Shown here: one piece after another, positions 16,446 through 24,680 of the stretch
How positions within the stretch are numbered: the first letter of the stretch is position 1
Layout of the letters: every line of letters begins with the position of its first letter
DNA from: Hymenobacter psoromatis
GTDB taxonomy: Bacteria > Bacteroidota > Bacteroidia > Cytophagales > Hymenobacteraceae
Direction: 5' to 3'
NCBI GenBank assembly: GCA_001596155.1
Contig: CP014771.1
Span: 3,596,001-3,660,000, forward strand
Length of the DNA stretch: 64,000 bases
Position numbers and translations under genes: made by a program
Notes under the pieces: generated by a model
What the model saw: only the letters and a program-made list of their open reading frames with translations
What the model was told of the DNA's origin: nothing
The model's database searches: none

Positions 16446-16453
16446 TACCTTTG
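16446..16453 (+). promoter_or_regulatory. TAnnTTTG promoter element
   Basis: TACCTTTG, 49 bp before the ATG at 16502. Because it overlaps a possible TTG start at 16451, it favours the downstream start for the membrane protein. Confidence 0.5.
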
Positions 16454-16501
16454 CCACGAGGTAGCCTGGGCGGCGCGCTTTTTCCTTTAACCAACTTTTG
16501 C

Positions 16502-17533
16502 ATGACTGGTTCGCTTCGCTCGCCCGTTCGGCCGGGGCCACTGCTGTTGTTTGGGCTGCTGGCGGCCGGCATCGTGGCCGCCGAATATGGCGTGGTGCAT
16601 TGGGCCGACTTTGGCCGGCACCCGGCCCTATCCCCCGCCGTGGCCCTCGACCTGCTGGTGACGCTGCCGGTGGTGTTCTACCTGTGCCTGGTGCGGCCGT
16701 ATCGGCTGCCGCTTAGCACGTTGGGAGTAGCTTTGGGCGGTGGGTTGGCCCTGAGCCACTGGCTGTTGCCGGGCGGCGGCGTGTCTTTGCTGGTGTGGGC
16801 CGGCCGGCTGGCGGGGGTAGCAGAGGTGGCAATGCTAGCCTACACCGCCGTGCGGCTGCGGCGCGTGGTGCGCGGCTACCGGCTGGCGCAAGCGCAATCG
16901 GCCGATTTTATGGAAAACCTGCTTACCGCCGGCCGGCCGGTGCTGGGCCGCCTCACCGAAGCCCTTATGACGGAAGTGGCGGTGGCCCGCTATGCCCTGC
17001 TGGGCATTTGGACACCGCTCGAAGCCGGCCCCGGCGAGCAGCCATTCAGCACGCACCGCGCGTCGGGTTTTGGGGCGCTGCTGGCGGCGTTCGCGGGGCT
17101 GAGCGTGGTGGAGATGGCAGCCGCGCACCTGGTCATCGGCTACTGGCACCCGCGCGCGGCCTGGGTGCTCACGGGGCTGAGTGCTTACTCCTTGCTGTGG
17201 CTGCTGGCCCACGGGCAGGCGGTGCGGCGGCGGCCGGTGCTGCTCACGGCTACTACCCTGGTGGTGCGCGCCGGCTTCGTGTGGCGGGCGGCTATTCCGC
17301 GCGCGCAGCTTCTTTCTATCGAGAAAATAACGGACGTACCTACCCCCGCGCCGGGCCTGCTCAACGCGGCCCGGCTGCTGCTCACGCCGCCCAATCTACT
17401 ACTCACTTTTGCTGAGCCGCAGCTCGTGCGCGGCCTCTACGGCCTGCGCCGCACCGTGCGCCGCCTCGCCATTTACGTAGATGAGCCGGCCGCGCTGCTG
17501 CCGCAGCTGGCCGGCAATCACCTAATTCACTGA
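16502..17533 (+). CDS. Hypothetical multi-pass membrane protein
   Basis: I do not recognise this family. The 343-residue protein has about seven hydrophobic segments: four in residues 1-120 (LLLFGLLAAGIVAAEYGVV first), two in about 195-250 and a weaker one in the C-terminal quarter, separated by a cytosolic-looking loop rich in Arg. It resembles Cytophagales-restricted membrane proteins of unknown role. The ATG at 16502 is preferred over a TTG 51 bp upstream because a TAnnTTTG element covers that position. yqeY follows 60 bp downstream on the same strand. Confidence 0.75.
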   Translation: MTGSLRSPVRPGPLLLFGLLAAGIVAAEYGVVHWADFGRHPALSPAVALDLLVTLPVVFYLCLVRPYRLPLSTLGVALGGGLALSHWLLPGGGVSLLVWAGRLAGVAEVAMLAYTAVRLRRVVRGYRLAQAQSADFMENLLTAGRPVLGRLTEALMTEVAVARYALLGIWTPLEAGPGEQPFSTHRASGFGALLAAFAGLSVVEMAAAHLVIGYWHPRAAWVLTGLSAYSLLWLLAHGQAVRRRPVLLTATTLVVRAGFVWRAAIPRAQLLSIEKITDVPTPAPGLLNAARLLLTPPNLLLTFAEPQLVRGLYGLRRTVRRLAIYVDEPAALLPQLAGNHLIH

Positions 17534-17593
17534 TTTTTCGGGTGCTCCGGCACTCCTGGTTTTTCACGCTTCTTTCCTAACCCCATCCTGAAA

Positions 17594-18058
17594 ATGGCTC
17601 TTAAAGACACCATCGACGCCGGCATCAAGCAAGCCATGCTGGCCAAAGACAAAGTGCGCCTCACCGCCCTGCGCAGCATCAAATCGCAGATTTTACTGGC
17701 CGAAACCGCCGAAGGTGCCAGCACCACCGGCCTCAGTGCCGACCAGGAGCAGAAACTCCTCATCAAGGCCGCCAAGCAGCGCCGCGATTCGGCCGCCACC
17801 TACAAGGAGCAGTTCCGCTCCGACCTTGAAGAAACTGAGCTGTCAGAGCTGGCTATTATTGAAGAATTCTTGCCCCAGCAGCTCGATGAAGGTGAGTTGG
17901 TCCAAAAGCTCGTGGACATTATTCAGCGCACCGGTGCCACCGGCCCGTCGGACCTGGGCAAGGTGATGGGGGTAGCTGCCCGCGAGCTGAGCGGCCAAGC
18001 CGATGGCAAGCGCATTTCCGCCGCCGTCAGCATGTTGCTCAATAACACGGACTTCTAA
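17594..18058 (+). CDS. yqeY: GatB/YqeY-domain protein
   Basis: A 154-residue protein matching the YqeY family: LKDTIDAGIKQAMLAKDKVR at the start, KQRRDSAATYKEQFR near residue 60, the acidic helix ELAIIEEFLPQQL near 95, and LGKVMG near 123. YqeY shares the tRNA-binding tail domain of the GatB amidotransferase subunit and may act in tRNA-dependent amidation or tRNA handling, but its role is not settled. Start and length are normal. Confidence 0.93.
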   Translation: MALKDTIDAGIKQAMLAKDKVRLTALRSIKSQILLAETAEGASTTGLSADQEQKLLIKAAKQRRDSAATYKEQFRSDLEETELSELAIIEEFLPQQLDEGELVQKLVDIIQRTGATGPSDLGKVMGVAARELSGQADGKRISAAVSMLLNNTDF

Positions 18059-18062
18059 GAAT

Positions 18063-18088
18063 GTAGGGTAAGCTTTAGCTTGCCCTAC
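18063..18088. repeat. Short palindromic repeat, family F (TAAGCTTTAGCTTG type)
   Basis: GTAGGGTAAGCTTTAGCTTG with the inverted end CCCTAC forms a 26-bp near-palindrome. Relatives are at 41602-41797 and 47342-47458. It lies between yqeY and cvpA and covers a false TTG start of the latter. Confidence 0.75.
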
Positions 18089-18097
18089 ATTTTCCTC

Positions 18098-18619
18098 ATG
18101 ACAGCGCTCGACTTGCTCTTGCTGCTGCCGCTGGCCGTGGGCACCGTGAAGGGCTACCGGCGCGGGCTGGTGCTGGAGGTGGTGTCGCTGCTGGCCTTCG
18201 TGCTGGGGGTAGTGGGCGGGCTGAGCCTGCTGAGCGCGGCCATTCCGGTGGTGCGCTCGTACCTGGGCGAGCTGTTTGGCATGCTGCCGCTGGTGGCGTT
18301 TTTGCTGGTGCTGGTGGGCATTATGTGGGGCGTGCACCTGTTGGGCGGTCTCGTCAAAACGGCCGTGCACCTTACCCCCCTCGGCGTGCTCGACAACCTG
18401 CTGGGGGCCGCCGCCGGCGCCCTCAAGTGGCTGCTGGGCCTGAGCCTGCTGCTGCACGGCACCGCCCTGGCGGGCCTGCCGCTGCTGGCACCCAGCCTCA
18501 CCAAAGGCTCGGTAGTGCTGCCCTGGGTAGTGAAGGCAACTCCGCTGGCCTTGCAGCTCACCGCGTATGTGCTGCCCTTCGCCAAAGGCTTGATGGCCAA
18601 GGTAAAAGCAGCCATGTGA
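18098..18619 (+). CDS. cvpA: CvpA-family membrane protein
   Basis: The 173-residue protein has four predicted membrane helices and the CvpA pattern: MTALDLLLLLPLAVGTVKGYRRG, with the conserved G-x-x-K/R-G-Y-R-R-G after helix 1, and LLGAAAGALKW in the middle. CvpA relatives affect envelope integrity, biofilm formation or colicin V production; the role in Bacteroidota is not established. The open frame begins six codons earlier at a TTG inside repeat F, so the ATG at 18098 is chosen. Confidence 0.88.
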   Translation: MTALDLLLLLPLAVGTVKGYRRGLVLEVVSLLAFVLGVVGGLSLLSAAIPVVRSYLGELFGMLPLVAFLLVLVGIMWGVHLLGGLVKTAVHLTPLGVLDNLLGAAAGALKWLLGLSLLLHGTALAGLPLLAPSLTKGSVVLPWVVKATPLALQLTAYVLPFAKGLMAKVKAAM

Positions 18620-18630
18620 TTAGTAAGTTG

Positions 18631-18718
18631 GTAGGGTGCGGGGCTTGCCCCCGCCCACCGTTGAACAACTCGTGCTGGGCTCGTTCAATGATGGGCGGGG
18701 GCAAGCCCCGCCCCCTAC
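18631..18718. repeat. Palindromic intergenic repeat, family E (GGGGCTTGCCCCCGCC type)
   Basis: GTAGGGTGCGGGGCTTGCCC and following bases (18631-18657) are mirrored by an inverted copy at 18692-18718. A second copy lies at 45399-45508. It separates cvpA from the amidotransferase gene and contains false ATG starts for the latter. Confidence 0.9.
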
Positions 18719-18735
18719 TCATTCCCAATCCAATT

Positions 18736-19320
18736 TTGACTCTTCTCCTGCTCGATAGCTTCGACTCCTTCACCCACATGCTGGCCGACTACCTGCGGCA
18801 GCTGGGGGCCGAGGTGCTGGTGCGCCGCAACGACACGCCCCTGGCCGAGCTGGCTTTGCTGAAATTTGGGGGGGTAGTGCTGTCGCCGGGGCCGGGCACG
18901 CCCGCCACGGCCGGCCACCTGCTGGCCGTGATTGCGGCCTACCACCAGCGCCTGCCCATGCTGGGCGTGTGCCTGGGCCAGCAGGCGCTGGGCGAATTTT
19001 TTGGGGCCACCCTGCGCCGCGCCGCGCGCCCCGTGCACGGCAAGGTTACCGACATCGAGCTGTTAGGTGATGACCCCTGGCTGGCCGGCCTACCCCCCCG
19101 CCAGCCCGTAACGCGCTACCACTCGCTGGTGCTGGAAGCCAGCACGTTGCCAGCCTGCCTGCGCCCGCTGGCCGTGACCGCCGACGCCGACCGTGAGCTA
19201 ATGGCGCTGCGCCACGCCACGCTGCCGCTCTACGGCGTGCAATTTCACCCCGAGGCGCTGCTCACCACGTATGGCTTGCAGTGGCTGGCCAATTGGGTGC
19301 GCTGTTGTAACATTGCATAG
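18736..19320 (+). CDS. pabA: Glutamine amidotransferase, aminodeoxychorismate/anthranilate synthase component II
   Basis: A class I glutamine amidotransferase of 194 residues. The sequence shows LLLLDSFDSFTHML, the oxyanion loop SPGPGTP, the nucleophile elbow GVCLGQQ and the catalytic His-Glu pair in QFHPEA. It supplies ammonia to chorismate for 4-aminobenzoate or anthranilate. No component I gene is adjacent, so it could serve folate (pabA), tryptophan (trpG) or both. The start is a TTG at 18736, because the only upstream ATGs lie inside repeat E. Confidence 0.85.
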   Translation: MTLLLLDSFDSFTHMLADYLRQLGAEVLVRRNDTPLAELALLKFGGVVLSPGPGTPATAGHLLAVIAAYHQRLPMLGVCLGQQALGEFFGATLRRAARPVHGKVTDIELLGDDPWLAGLPPRQPVTRYHSLVLEASTLPACLRPLAVTADADRELMALRHATLPLYGVQFHPEALLTTYGLQWLANWVRCCNIA

Positions 19321-19423
19321 GTCGGTTTTTAAGTTTTTGGCGGCTTGTTTCTGGCTGGTCAACAACCTGGAATCAGCGATTAAAAGCGAGAAACGAAAAA
19401 TAATTAACCAGAAACGAGAAACT

Positions 19424-20221
19424 ATGGAGCTTCGCCGCCAGCAACAGCACGGGTTTGACTATGTTGACGAGGGTCAGGGGCCGGTGTTGCTGCTGCTGCA
19501 TGGGCTGTTTGGGGCGCTCAGCAACTGGGAGGATGTGATAGCTGAGTTTTCGCCTACTCACCGCGTCATTATTCCGGTGCTTCCCGTCTATGAGATGCCG
19601 CTGCTGCAAGCCACGGTGCCGGGGCTGGTCGAATATGTGGCCACATTTGTGGAAAAGTTGCGCCTACCCCCCTCGTTTGCGCTGCTCGGCAATTCGCTGG
19701 GTGGCCATATTGCTCTGGTCTATACGCTGCGCAATCCCGACCGCGTAAACCGGCTGGTGCTCACGGGCAGCAGCGGCTTGTTTGAGGATGGTATGGGCGG
19801 CTCATTTCCGAAGCGCGGCAACTACGACTTCGTGCGCGAGCGGGTCGGCTACACCTTCTACGACCCGCAGGTCGCCACCAAGGAGCTGGTCGATGAGGTA
19901 TTTGCCGTTACTAATTCCAACGCCAAGTGCCTGCGCATGATTAGCATTGCCCGCTCGGCCCAGCACCACAATCTGGCCGGCGACCTGCACCGCATCACGG
20001 TGCCCGTGCTGCTGGTGTGGGGACTGAACGATACCATTACGCCGCCGCCGGTAGCCCACGATTTCGAGCGCCTGCTGCCCCACGCCCAGCTGTGCTTTCT
20101 CGACCACTGCGGCCACGCGCCCATGATGGAGCGCCCCGCTGGCTTTAATCGCTACCTGGGGCAATTTTTGCGGCGCACCGCGCCCGCGCTTTCGCCGGGC
20201 GCGGCGGCCCCGGCGCACTGA
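19424..20221 (+). CDS. Alpha/beta-fold hydrolase
   Basis: A 265-residue hydrolase with the oxyanion segment LLHGLFGALSNW (about residues 24-35), the nucleophile elbow GNSLGG near residue 88, an acidic residue in WGLNDTITP near 207 and a catalytic His in GHAPMMERP near 235. This is the classic Ser-Asp-His triad. The substrate cannot be named. The start is the ATG at 19424; the open frame continues upstream in another gene's territory. A stretch of GAGAAACGAAAAA-like repeats precedes it. Confidence 0.88.
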   Translation: MELRRQQQHGFDYVDEGQGPVLLLLHGLFGALSNWEDVIAEFSPTHRVIIPVLPVYEMPLLQATVPGLVEYVATFVEKLRLPPSFALLGNSLGGHIALVYTLRNPDRVNRLVLTGSSGLFEDGMGGSFPKRGNYDFVRERVGYTFYDPQVATKELVDEVFAVTNSNAKCLRMISIARSAQHHNLAGDLHRITVPVLLVWGLNDTITPPPVAHDFERLLPHAQLCFLDHCGHAPMMERPAGFNRYLGQFLRRTAPALSPGAAAPAH

Positions 20222-20433
20222 TCCGGCTGCCTGACGAGGCGCGGCGTGGTTTTTGCCGGATAATAGCAACCTTTAGTGCCCGTTCGTAGTCCTAGTCCTG
20301 CTTGGCCTGCTTCGGAAAGTTAGTCGCAGCTTTCAACGGAAAATCACCAGCCAACCCGATATTTCGCTGGTGCTGCCTGTTGTAGCTCATCGGTAGTTAC
20401 TTGTTTGTCGCCTGCTACTTAGCTTGTGCCCTT

Positions 20434-21111
20434 ATGCCTGCTTTACTCGCCGAAGACCTACTCAACCAAATGATTCCGCCCCTCAAAGGCACTGACACCA
20501 CGGCCAAGGCCGCGCGGTGGCTGGAGGAATTTCACGTGGGCCAGCTACCCGTGCTGGCCGGGCGGCGCTACCGGGGCCTCGTCACGGAGCACGACCTGGC
20601 CGACTACGACAACCCCGATACCCAGCTGGCCGAGCTTCCGCTGGGCTATGCCAATGCGCACGTGCAGCACGACCAGCACTTTTATCGCGTGATGGAGCTG
20701 GCCATTGAAAATAAAATTCAGCTCGTGCCCGTGCTCGATGAGCAGCAGGAATACGCGGGGGTAGTAACGGTGAGCGATGCGCTGGCCGCTTTTGGGCCGG
20801 TGCCCGGCGAGGCCGGGCAGGGTAGCATCCTGGTGCTCACGATGGAGGAGCGCGACTATTCGCTTTCGCAAATCAGTCGCTACGTGGAGGAAAACAACGC
20901 CAAGATTCTCTCGGCCCACGTCATTGCCGACGAGCACGACCCGTACCGCATTCGCCTTACCCTACGCCTCAACACCGATAACCTGGCCCGTATCACGGCC
21001 ACCCTGGAGCGGTTTGGCTACGTAGTATCGGCGCAGTTTAGCGGCACACCCGTGGCCAGCGAAGACGAGCAGGAGCGCTTCGACGCGCTGCTGCGCTACC
21101 TCAGCGTCTAA
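20434..21111 (+). CDS. CBS-domain protein with ACT-like C-terminus
   Basis: Residues 1-125 form a pair of CBS motifs (LPVLAGRRYRGLVTEHDLAD and LVPVLDEQQEYAGVVTVSDAL), which usually bind adenine nucleotides. Residues 140-215 look like an ACT domain (SILVLTMEERDYSLSQISRY). This arrangement occurs upstream of nadK in Bacteroidota. It probably acts as a nucleotide-sensing regulator of an unknown partner. The start is the ATG at 20434 (225 residues); the longer frame adds 11 hydrophobic residues of doubtful value. The gap 20222-20433 shows nothing recognisable. Confidence 0.85.
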   Translation: MPALLAEDLLNQMIPPLKGTDTTAKAARWLEEFHVGQLPVLAGRRYRGLVTEHDLADYDNPDTQLAELPLGYANAHVQHDQHFYRVMELAIENKIQLVPVLDEQQEYAGVVTVSDALAAFGPVPGEAGQGSILVLTMEERDYSLSQISRYVEENNAKILSAHVIADEHDPYRIRLTLRLNTDNLARITATLERFGYVVSAQFSGTPVASEDEQERFDALLRYLSV

Positions 21112-21120
21112 CTTTACTGG

Positions 21121-22683
21121 GTGAAGCACGGCGGCCAGCTATTTTTTTTGAGGGCGATTCAGTGCTTGTGCGGGCTTGGTTTGTGGCTTGGCGCTGGCTT
21201 TTTGGCCCAAGCCCAAACGGCCCTACCCCCCGCCTCGCCCGACAGCCTCCGCGAGCTGAGCCGGGAGCGCCGCCCGCCGGCCCTGGCGCCCGTGGTGGCC
21301 CCTACCGACACGCTGGTGCGCGTGGGCGTGTGCCCCGGCCCGCGCGTGCGGGTGGGGGCCATTCTGTTTGCGGGCAACAACCGCACCCGCGAGCGCACGC
21401 TGCGCGCCGAGCTGGACTTTCACGAGGGCGACTCGCTGACCGTGGCCGACTTGCCGGCCCATCTCGAAGCCAACCGCCGCCGCCTCTACAATTTGCAGCT
21501 CTTTCACGCGGTGCTGGTGCAGGCCAGCTGCGGCGGCACCGGCGAGGTGGTCGTTCTGTTCAGCGTGCAGGAGCGGTGGTATATTTTGCCTACCCCCATT
21601 TTTTCGCTGGCCGCGCCCACGTTCAACGCCTGGCTGTCGCGCCCCGACCACTGGCGACGCCTTGATTACGGCCTGCACCTCACGGACACCAATTTCCGGG
21701 GCCGCGCCGAGCAGCTTACCGTGAATCTCCAGCTGGGTTTCAACCGCAAGTATGAGCTTTTTTACGAAGCGCCCGGCTTTGGGCGCCGTCGCCGGGTAGG
21801 GCTGGGCTTCGGCATCTCGTACTACCAGAGCCGCAACCTCGACTACACCACCCAGAACGACCGCCCCCAAGGCCTGGCTGAGCCGCAGGACAATGCCTTC
21901 CCGATTCAGCGCTTCTACGTGTCGGGTGGGCTGCGCCTGCGCCACACCGTGCAGCTCAGCTCCGCGTTCGATATCTCGTACCACCGCGAATCAATCAGCA
22001 ACCTCATCTACCTGCTCAACTACAACTACCTGCTGGGCCAGCAGCAGCGTCAGTACCTGGAAGCCAGTTTGATAACAACCAACAATCAGCGCAACACCTT
22101 CGCCTACCCCCTCACCGGGCAGTTCTTCCAAAGCTCCCTCACGCTGCGGCAGTTCGTGGGCCCCGACGCGGCCCCGGCCTACGCGCTGGCGCGGCTGCGC
22201 TACGCCCGCTACCTCAGCCTGGGGCACCACTTTTACTACGCCGTGGGGCTGGCCGCCCAAACGCGCCTGCTGGCCGACCGCATCGCGTATGCCGACTCGC
22301 GCAGCCTGGGCTACGACGCGCTGGTGCGCGGCTACGACGGCTACCTCATCGATGGCCGCTCCTACGGCCTGGTGCAGCAGGGCCTGAGCTGGCGCGCCTG
22401 GGCCCCGCCTCCGCTGCGCATTCCTTTCGTTAGGGACCCCAAAATAAATACCCTACCCCTCGCCGTGTACCTCAACGCTTTCGCCGATGCCGGCCTGGCG
22501 GGCGGCAGCGTGGGCCGGCCCACGCCGCCCTCCGACCAACTGCCGGGCAAGTTGCTGGCATCGGTGGGTCTCGGGCTACATTTGGTGACGTATTACGACA
22601 AAGTATTTCGCTTCGAGTTGTCGCGCCTGTTGAGCGGGTATCCCAAATATGTATTCCTGTTAGGCACCGGATTTCCTATTTAG
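21121..22683 (+). CDS. Omp85-type protein with POTRA domain
   Basis: A 520-residue outer membrane protein beginning with GTG, nine bases after the CBS gene stop. A signal peptide ends near A-Q-A-Q (residue 32). A POTRA domain follows (GAILFAGNNRTRERTLRAELDFHEGD, about residues 80-150), and then a beta-barrel rich in alternating Tyr and Arg strands ends in GTGFPI. It resembles the surface antigen (BamA-like) family but has only one clear POTRA, so it is not BamA, which is encoded 4 kb away. A role in outer membrane assembly or lipid transport is possible. Confidence 0.82.
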   Translation: MKHGGQLFFLRAIQCLCGLGLWLGAGFLAQAQTALPPASPDSLRELSRERRPPALAPVVAPTDTLVRVGVCPGPRVRVGAILFAGNNRTRERTLRAELDFHEGDSLTVADLPAHLEANRRRLYNLQLFHAVLVQASCGGTGEVVVLFSVQERWYILPTPIFSLAAPTFNAWLSRPDHWRRLDYGLHLTDTNFRGRAEQLTVNLQLGFNRKYELFYEAPGFGRRRRVGLGFGISYYQSRNLDYTTQNDRPQGLAEPQDNAFPIQRFYVSGGLRLRHTVQLSSAFDISYHRESISNLIYLLNYNYLLGQQQRQYLEASLITTNNQRNTFAYPLTGQFFQSSLTLRQFVGPDAAPAYALARLRYARYLSLGHHFYYAVGLAAQTRLLADRIAYADSRSLGYDALVRGYDGYLIDGRSYGLVQQGLSWRAWAPPPLRIPFVRDPKINTLPLAVYLNAFADAGLAGGSVGRPTPPSDQLPGKLLASVGLGLHLVTYYDKVFRFELSRLLSGYPKYVFLLGTGFPI

Positions 22684-22711
22684 TCTACCGGGAATATAGT
22701 ATCTTTCTGTT

Positions 22712-23611
22712 ATGAAAATCGCGATTTTAGGTAAGCCTTTCGACGAAACAGCTGCCCCACACTTGCAGCTGCTGCTTGATGGGCTACACACCCGTGGGGC
22801 GGCTATCAGCGTAGTTGAAGAGTTTCGCGACTATATGGATGCCCGCCTGCGCCTACCCCCCGGCGTAGGTACTTTTCGCCGTGGCGACTCGCTGCGGGGA
22901 ACGCAGTTTGTACTTAGTGTTGGTGGTGACGGAACATTGCTAGATACCGTTACGTACGTTGGGGCCCTGCAAATTCCTATTTTAGGCATCAATACGGGGC
23001 GGCTGGGTTTCCTGGCCACAGTCAATCCCGACTACATTCCGCAAGCCATTGATGCGCTCTTCAAAGGCCATTTCACCCTCGAAGACCGCAGCCTGTTGCG
23101 CGCTGACACCGACCCCGATGTGTTTGGGCAGCTAAATTTTGGCCTGAATGAATTCAGCATTCTAAAGCGCGATACCTCTTCCATGATTACCGTGCATACC
23201 TACATAAACGGCGAATACCTGAATTCTTATTGGGCCGATGGGCTCGTAGTTTCGACCCCCACGGGCTCTACGGGCTATTCGCTGAGCTGCGGGGGGCCAG
23301 TAATGCTCCCGCAAACGAACAATTTTATCATCGCGCCCGTATGCCCCCACAATTTGAACGTTCGCCCACTTATCGTTTCTGACCAAAGTATAATTTCTTT
23401 TGAAATCGAAGGCCGCGCTACCAGCTACCTGCTCGCCCTGGATTCACGCTCCATGCCGGTCGATGCTACCGTTCAAATAGCCGTTCGCCGCGAAAATTTC
23501 AATGCCCGCCTGGTTAAACTCAACCACGTTAACTTTTTAAGTACGCTGCGCAATAAGCTTAATTGGGGGCTCGACCGCCGCAATCCGGCCACTGCGGCAC
23601 AATTAAAATAA
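22712..23611 (+). CDS. nadK: NAD kinase
   Basis: NadK phosphorylates NAD to NADP. The 299-residue sequence has the catalytic SVGGDGTLLDTV near residue 70, NTGRLGFLA near 94, the NEFSILKR element near 148 and the nucleotide-binding TPTGSTGYSLSCGGP near 181. Length and motifs are complete. The gene sits in the conserved CBS-(Omp85)-nadK-porG-uppS-bamA order. Confidence 0.97.
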   Translation: MKIAILGKPFDETAAPHLQLLLDGLHTRGAAISVVEEFRDYMDARLRLPPGVGTFRRGDSLRGTQFVLSVGGDGTLLDTVTYVGALQIPILGINTGRLGFLATVNPDYIPQAIDALFKGHFTLEDRSLLRADTDPDVFGQLNFGLNEFSILKRDTSSMITVHTYINGEYLNSYWADGLVVSTPTGSTGYSLSCGGPVMLPQTNNFIIAPVCPHNLNVRPLIVSDQSIISFEIEGRATSYLLALDSRSMPVDATVQIAVRRENFNARLVKLNHVNFLSTLRNKLNWGLDRRNPATAAQLK

Positions 23612-23665
23612 CGCAAAAAGTTTTCTTAAAAAACAGCATTAATTTTTTTAGTTCCTTTTAGTACT

Positions 23666-23673
23666 TACTTTTG
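23666..23673 (+). promoter_or_regulatory. TAnnTTTG promoter element of the first PorG-like gene
   Basis: TACTTTTG in an AT-rich gap 70 bp before the ATG at 23744. A T-rich tract replaces a clear TTG at -33. Confidence 0.5.
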
Positions 23674-23743
23674 TATTCGCTGCCAACCACGTCTTATAAG
23701 GTTTGTGGCTCACTAGCTTAGCTAATCTTCTACCCTGCGCCTT

Positions 23744-24637
23744 ATGACTAATATTTTCTCGTATTCAACTGCCCTGCTCGCGGGGCTCGCGCTGCTGGGC
23801 TCGACGCGGCAGGCCGATGCTCAGCAGTTCAGCAAGCGTAAGCAGTATACCTCCATCGGGGTTAGCCTGAATGCCATGAACTACTTTGGTGACCTCAATC
23901 CGCTCACCAACTTTGCTTCGTTTCATTTGGGTGATACCCGGCCTAATATTGGCCTGAATATCACGCACCGGTTCTTTCCGCGGGTTTCGGGTCGCTTTGC
24001 CGTTGCCTACGGCCGCATCACGGCCGATGATAACACCAACGCGAACAAGGACGATGCCAATGCCCGCTATCGCTATACCCGTAACGCGAGTTTCCGCAAC
24101 GATATCTATGAGGCTTCGGCCGTAGTAGTTGTTGACCTGATTGAGAACCGTAACAATTACCTCAAGCGCCCGGACTTCGTGCCGTATATCTTTGGCGGGG
24201 TAGCAGGCTATCACCACAGCCCGCAGGGCAAAGACCAGAACGGTAACTACGTCGATTTGCAGCCGCTCAAAACTGAAGGCGTTGATTACAGCAAGTTTCA
24301 GTTCTCGCTGCCTTTTGGCGCGGGTGTGCGCTACCGCATCAACCGTCAGCTAGATGCCTCTTTTGAGATTGGCTTCCGCAAAACCTTTACGGGTTACTTG
24401 GATGATGTGAGTGGTAATTACGCTAATTTGGCAGGTGCCACGGCTCCCGCGCAATATTTTGGCGGTTACAACAATGGTACTTCGCCAGGTGGCATCACCA
24501 ATACCTCAACCGGGGTAGCGGGTGGTTTCCTACCCGGTGCCAAGCGTGGCCAGGGCAAAACTGACTGGTACACCGTTACCGGCTTTTCGCTCAACTACAT
24601 CCTGAACCCAAAAATCAAGAACCCCAAGTTCCGCTAA
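23744..24637 (+). CDS. DUF6089-type outer membrane barrel (PorG paralogue)
   Basis: A 297-residue protein with a signal peptide ending ADA-QQF (about residue 27) and the family's N-terminal pattern: a short linker, then SIGVSLNAMNYFGDLNP, matching the G-x-x-x-Y-x-G-D pattern of PorG-like proteins. Alternating polar and aromatic strands fill the rest. It lies directly before the second copy, with a terminator in between. It is likely an outer membrane protein; whether it joins the T9SS complex is unknown. Confidence 0.83.
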   Translation: MTNIFSYSTALLAGLALLGSTRQADAQQFSKRKQYTSIGVSLNAMNYFGDLNPLTNFASFHLGDTRPNIGLNITHRFFPRVSGRFAVAYGRITADDNTNANKDDANARYRYTRNASFRNDIYEASAVVVVDLIENRNNYLKRPDFVPYIFGGVAGYHHSPQGKDQNGNYVDLQPLKTEGVDYSKFQFSLPFGAGVRYRINRQLDASFEIGFRKTFTGYLDDVSGNYANLAGATAPAQYFGGYNNGTSPGGITNTSTGVAGGFLPGAKRGQGKTDWYTVTGFSLNYILNPKIKNPKFR

Positions 24638-24680
24638 GCCCGTGCTGGCTGGCTGAACGCTCCTTTTATCAGTCTGCCGC

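Noticed and set aside
18325..18735. Upstream extension of the amidotransferase gene
   Set aside because: It lies in cvpA and in repeat E and has no family character.
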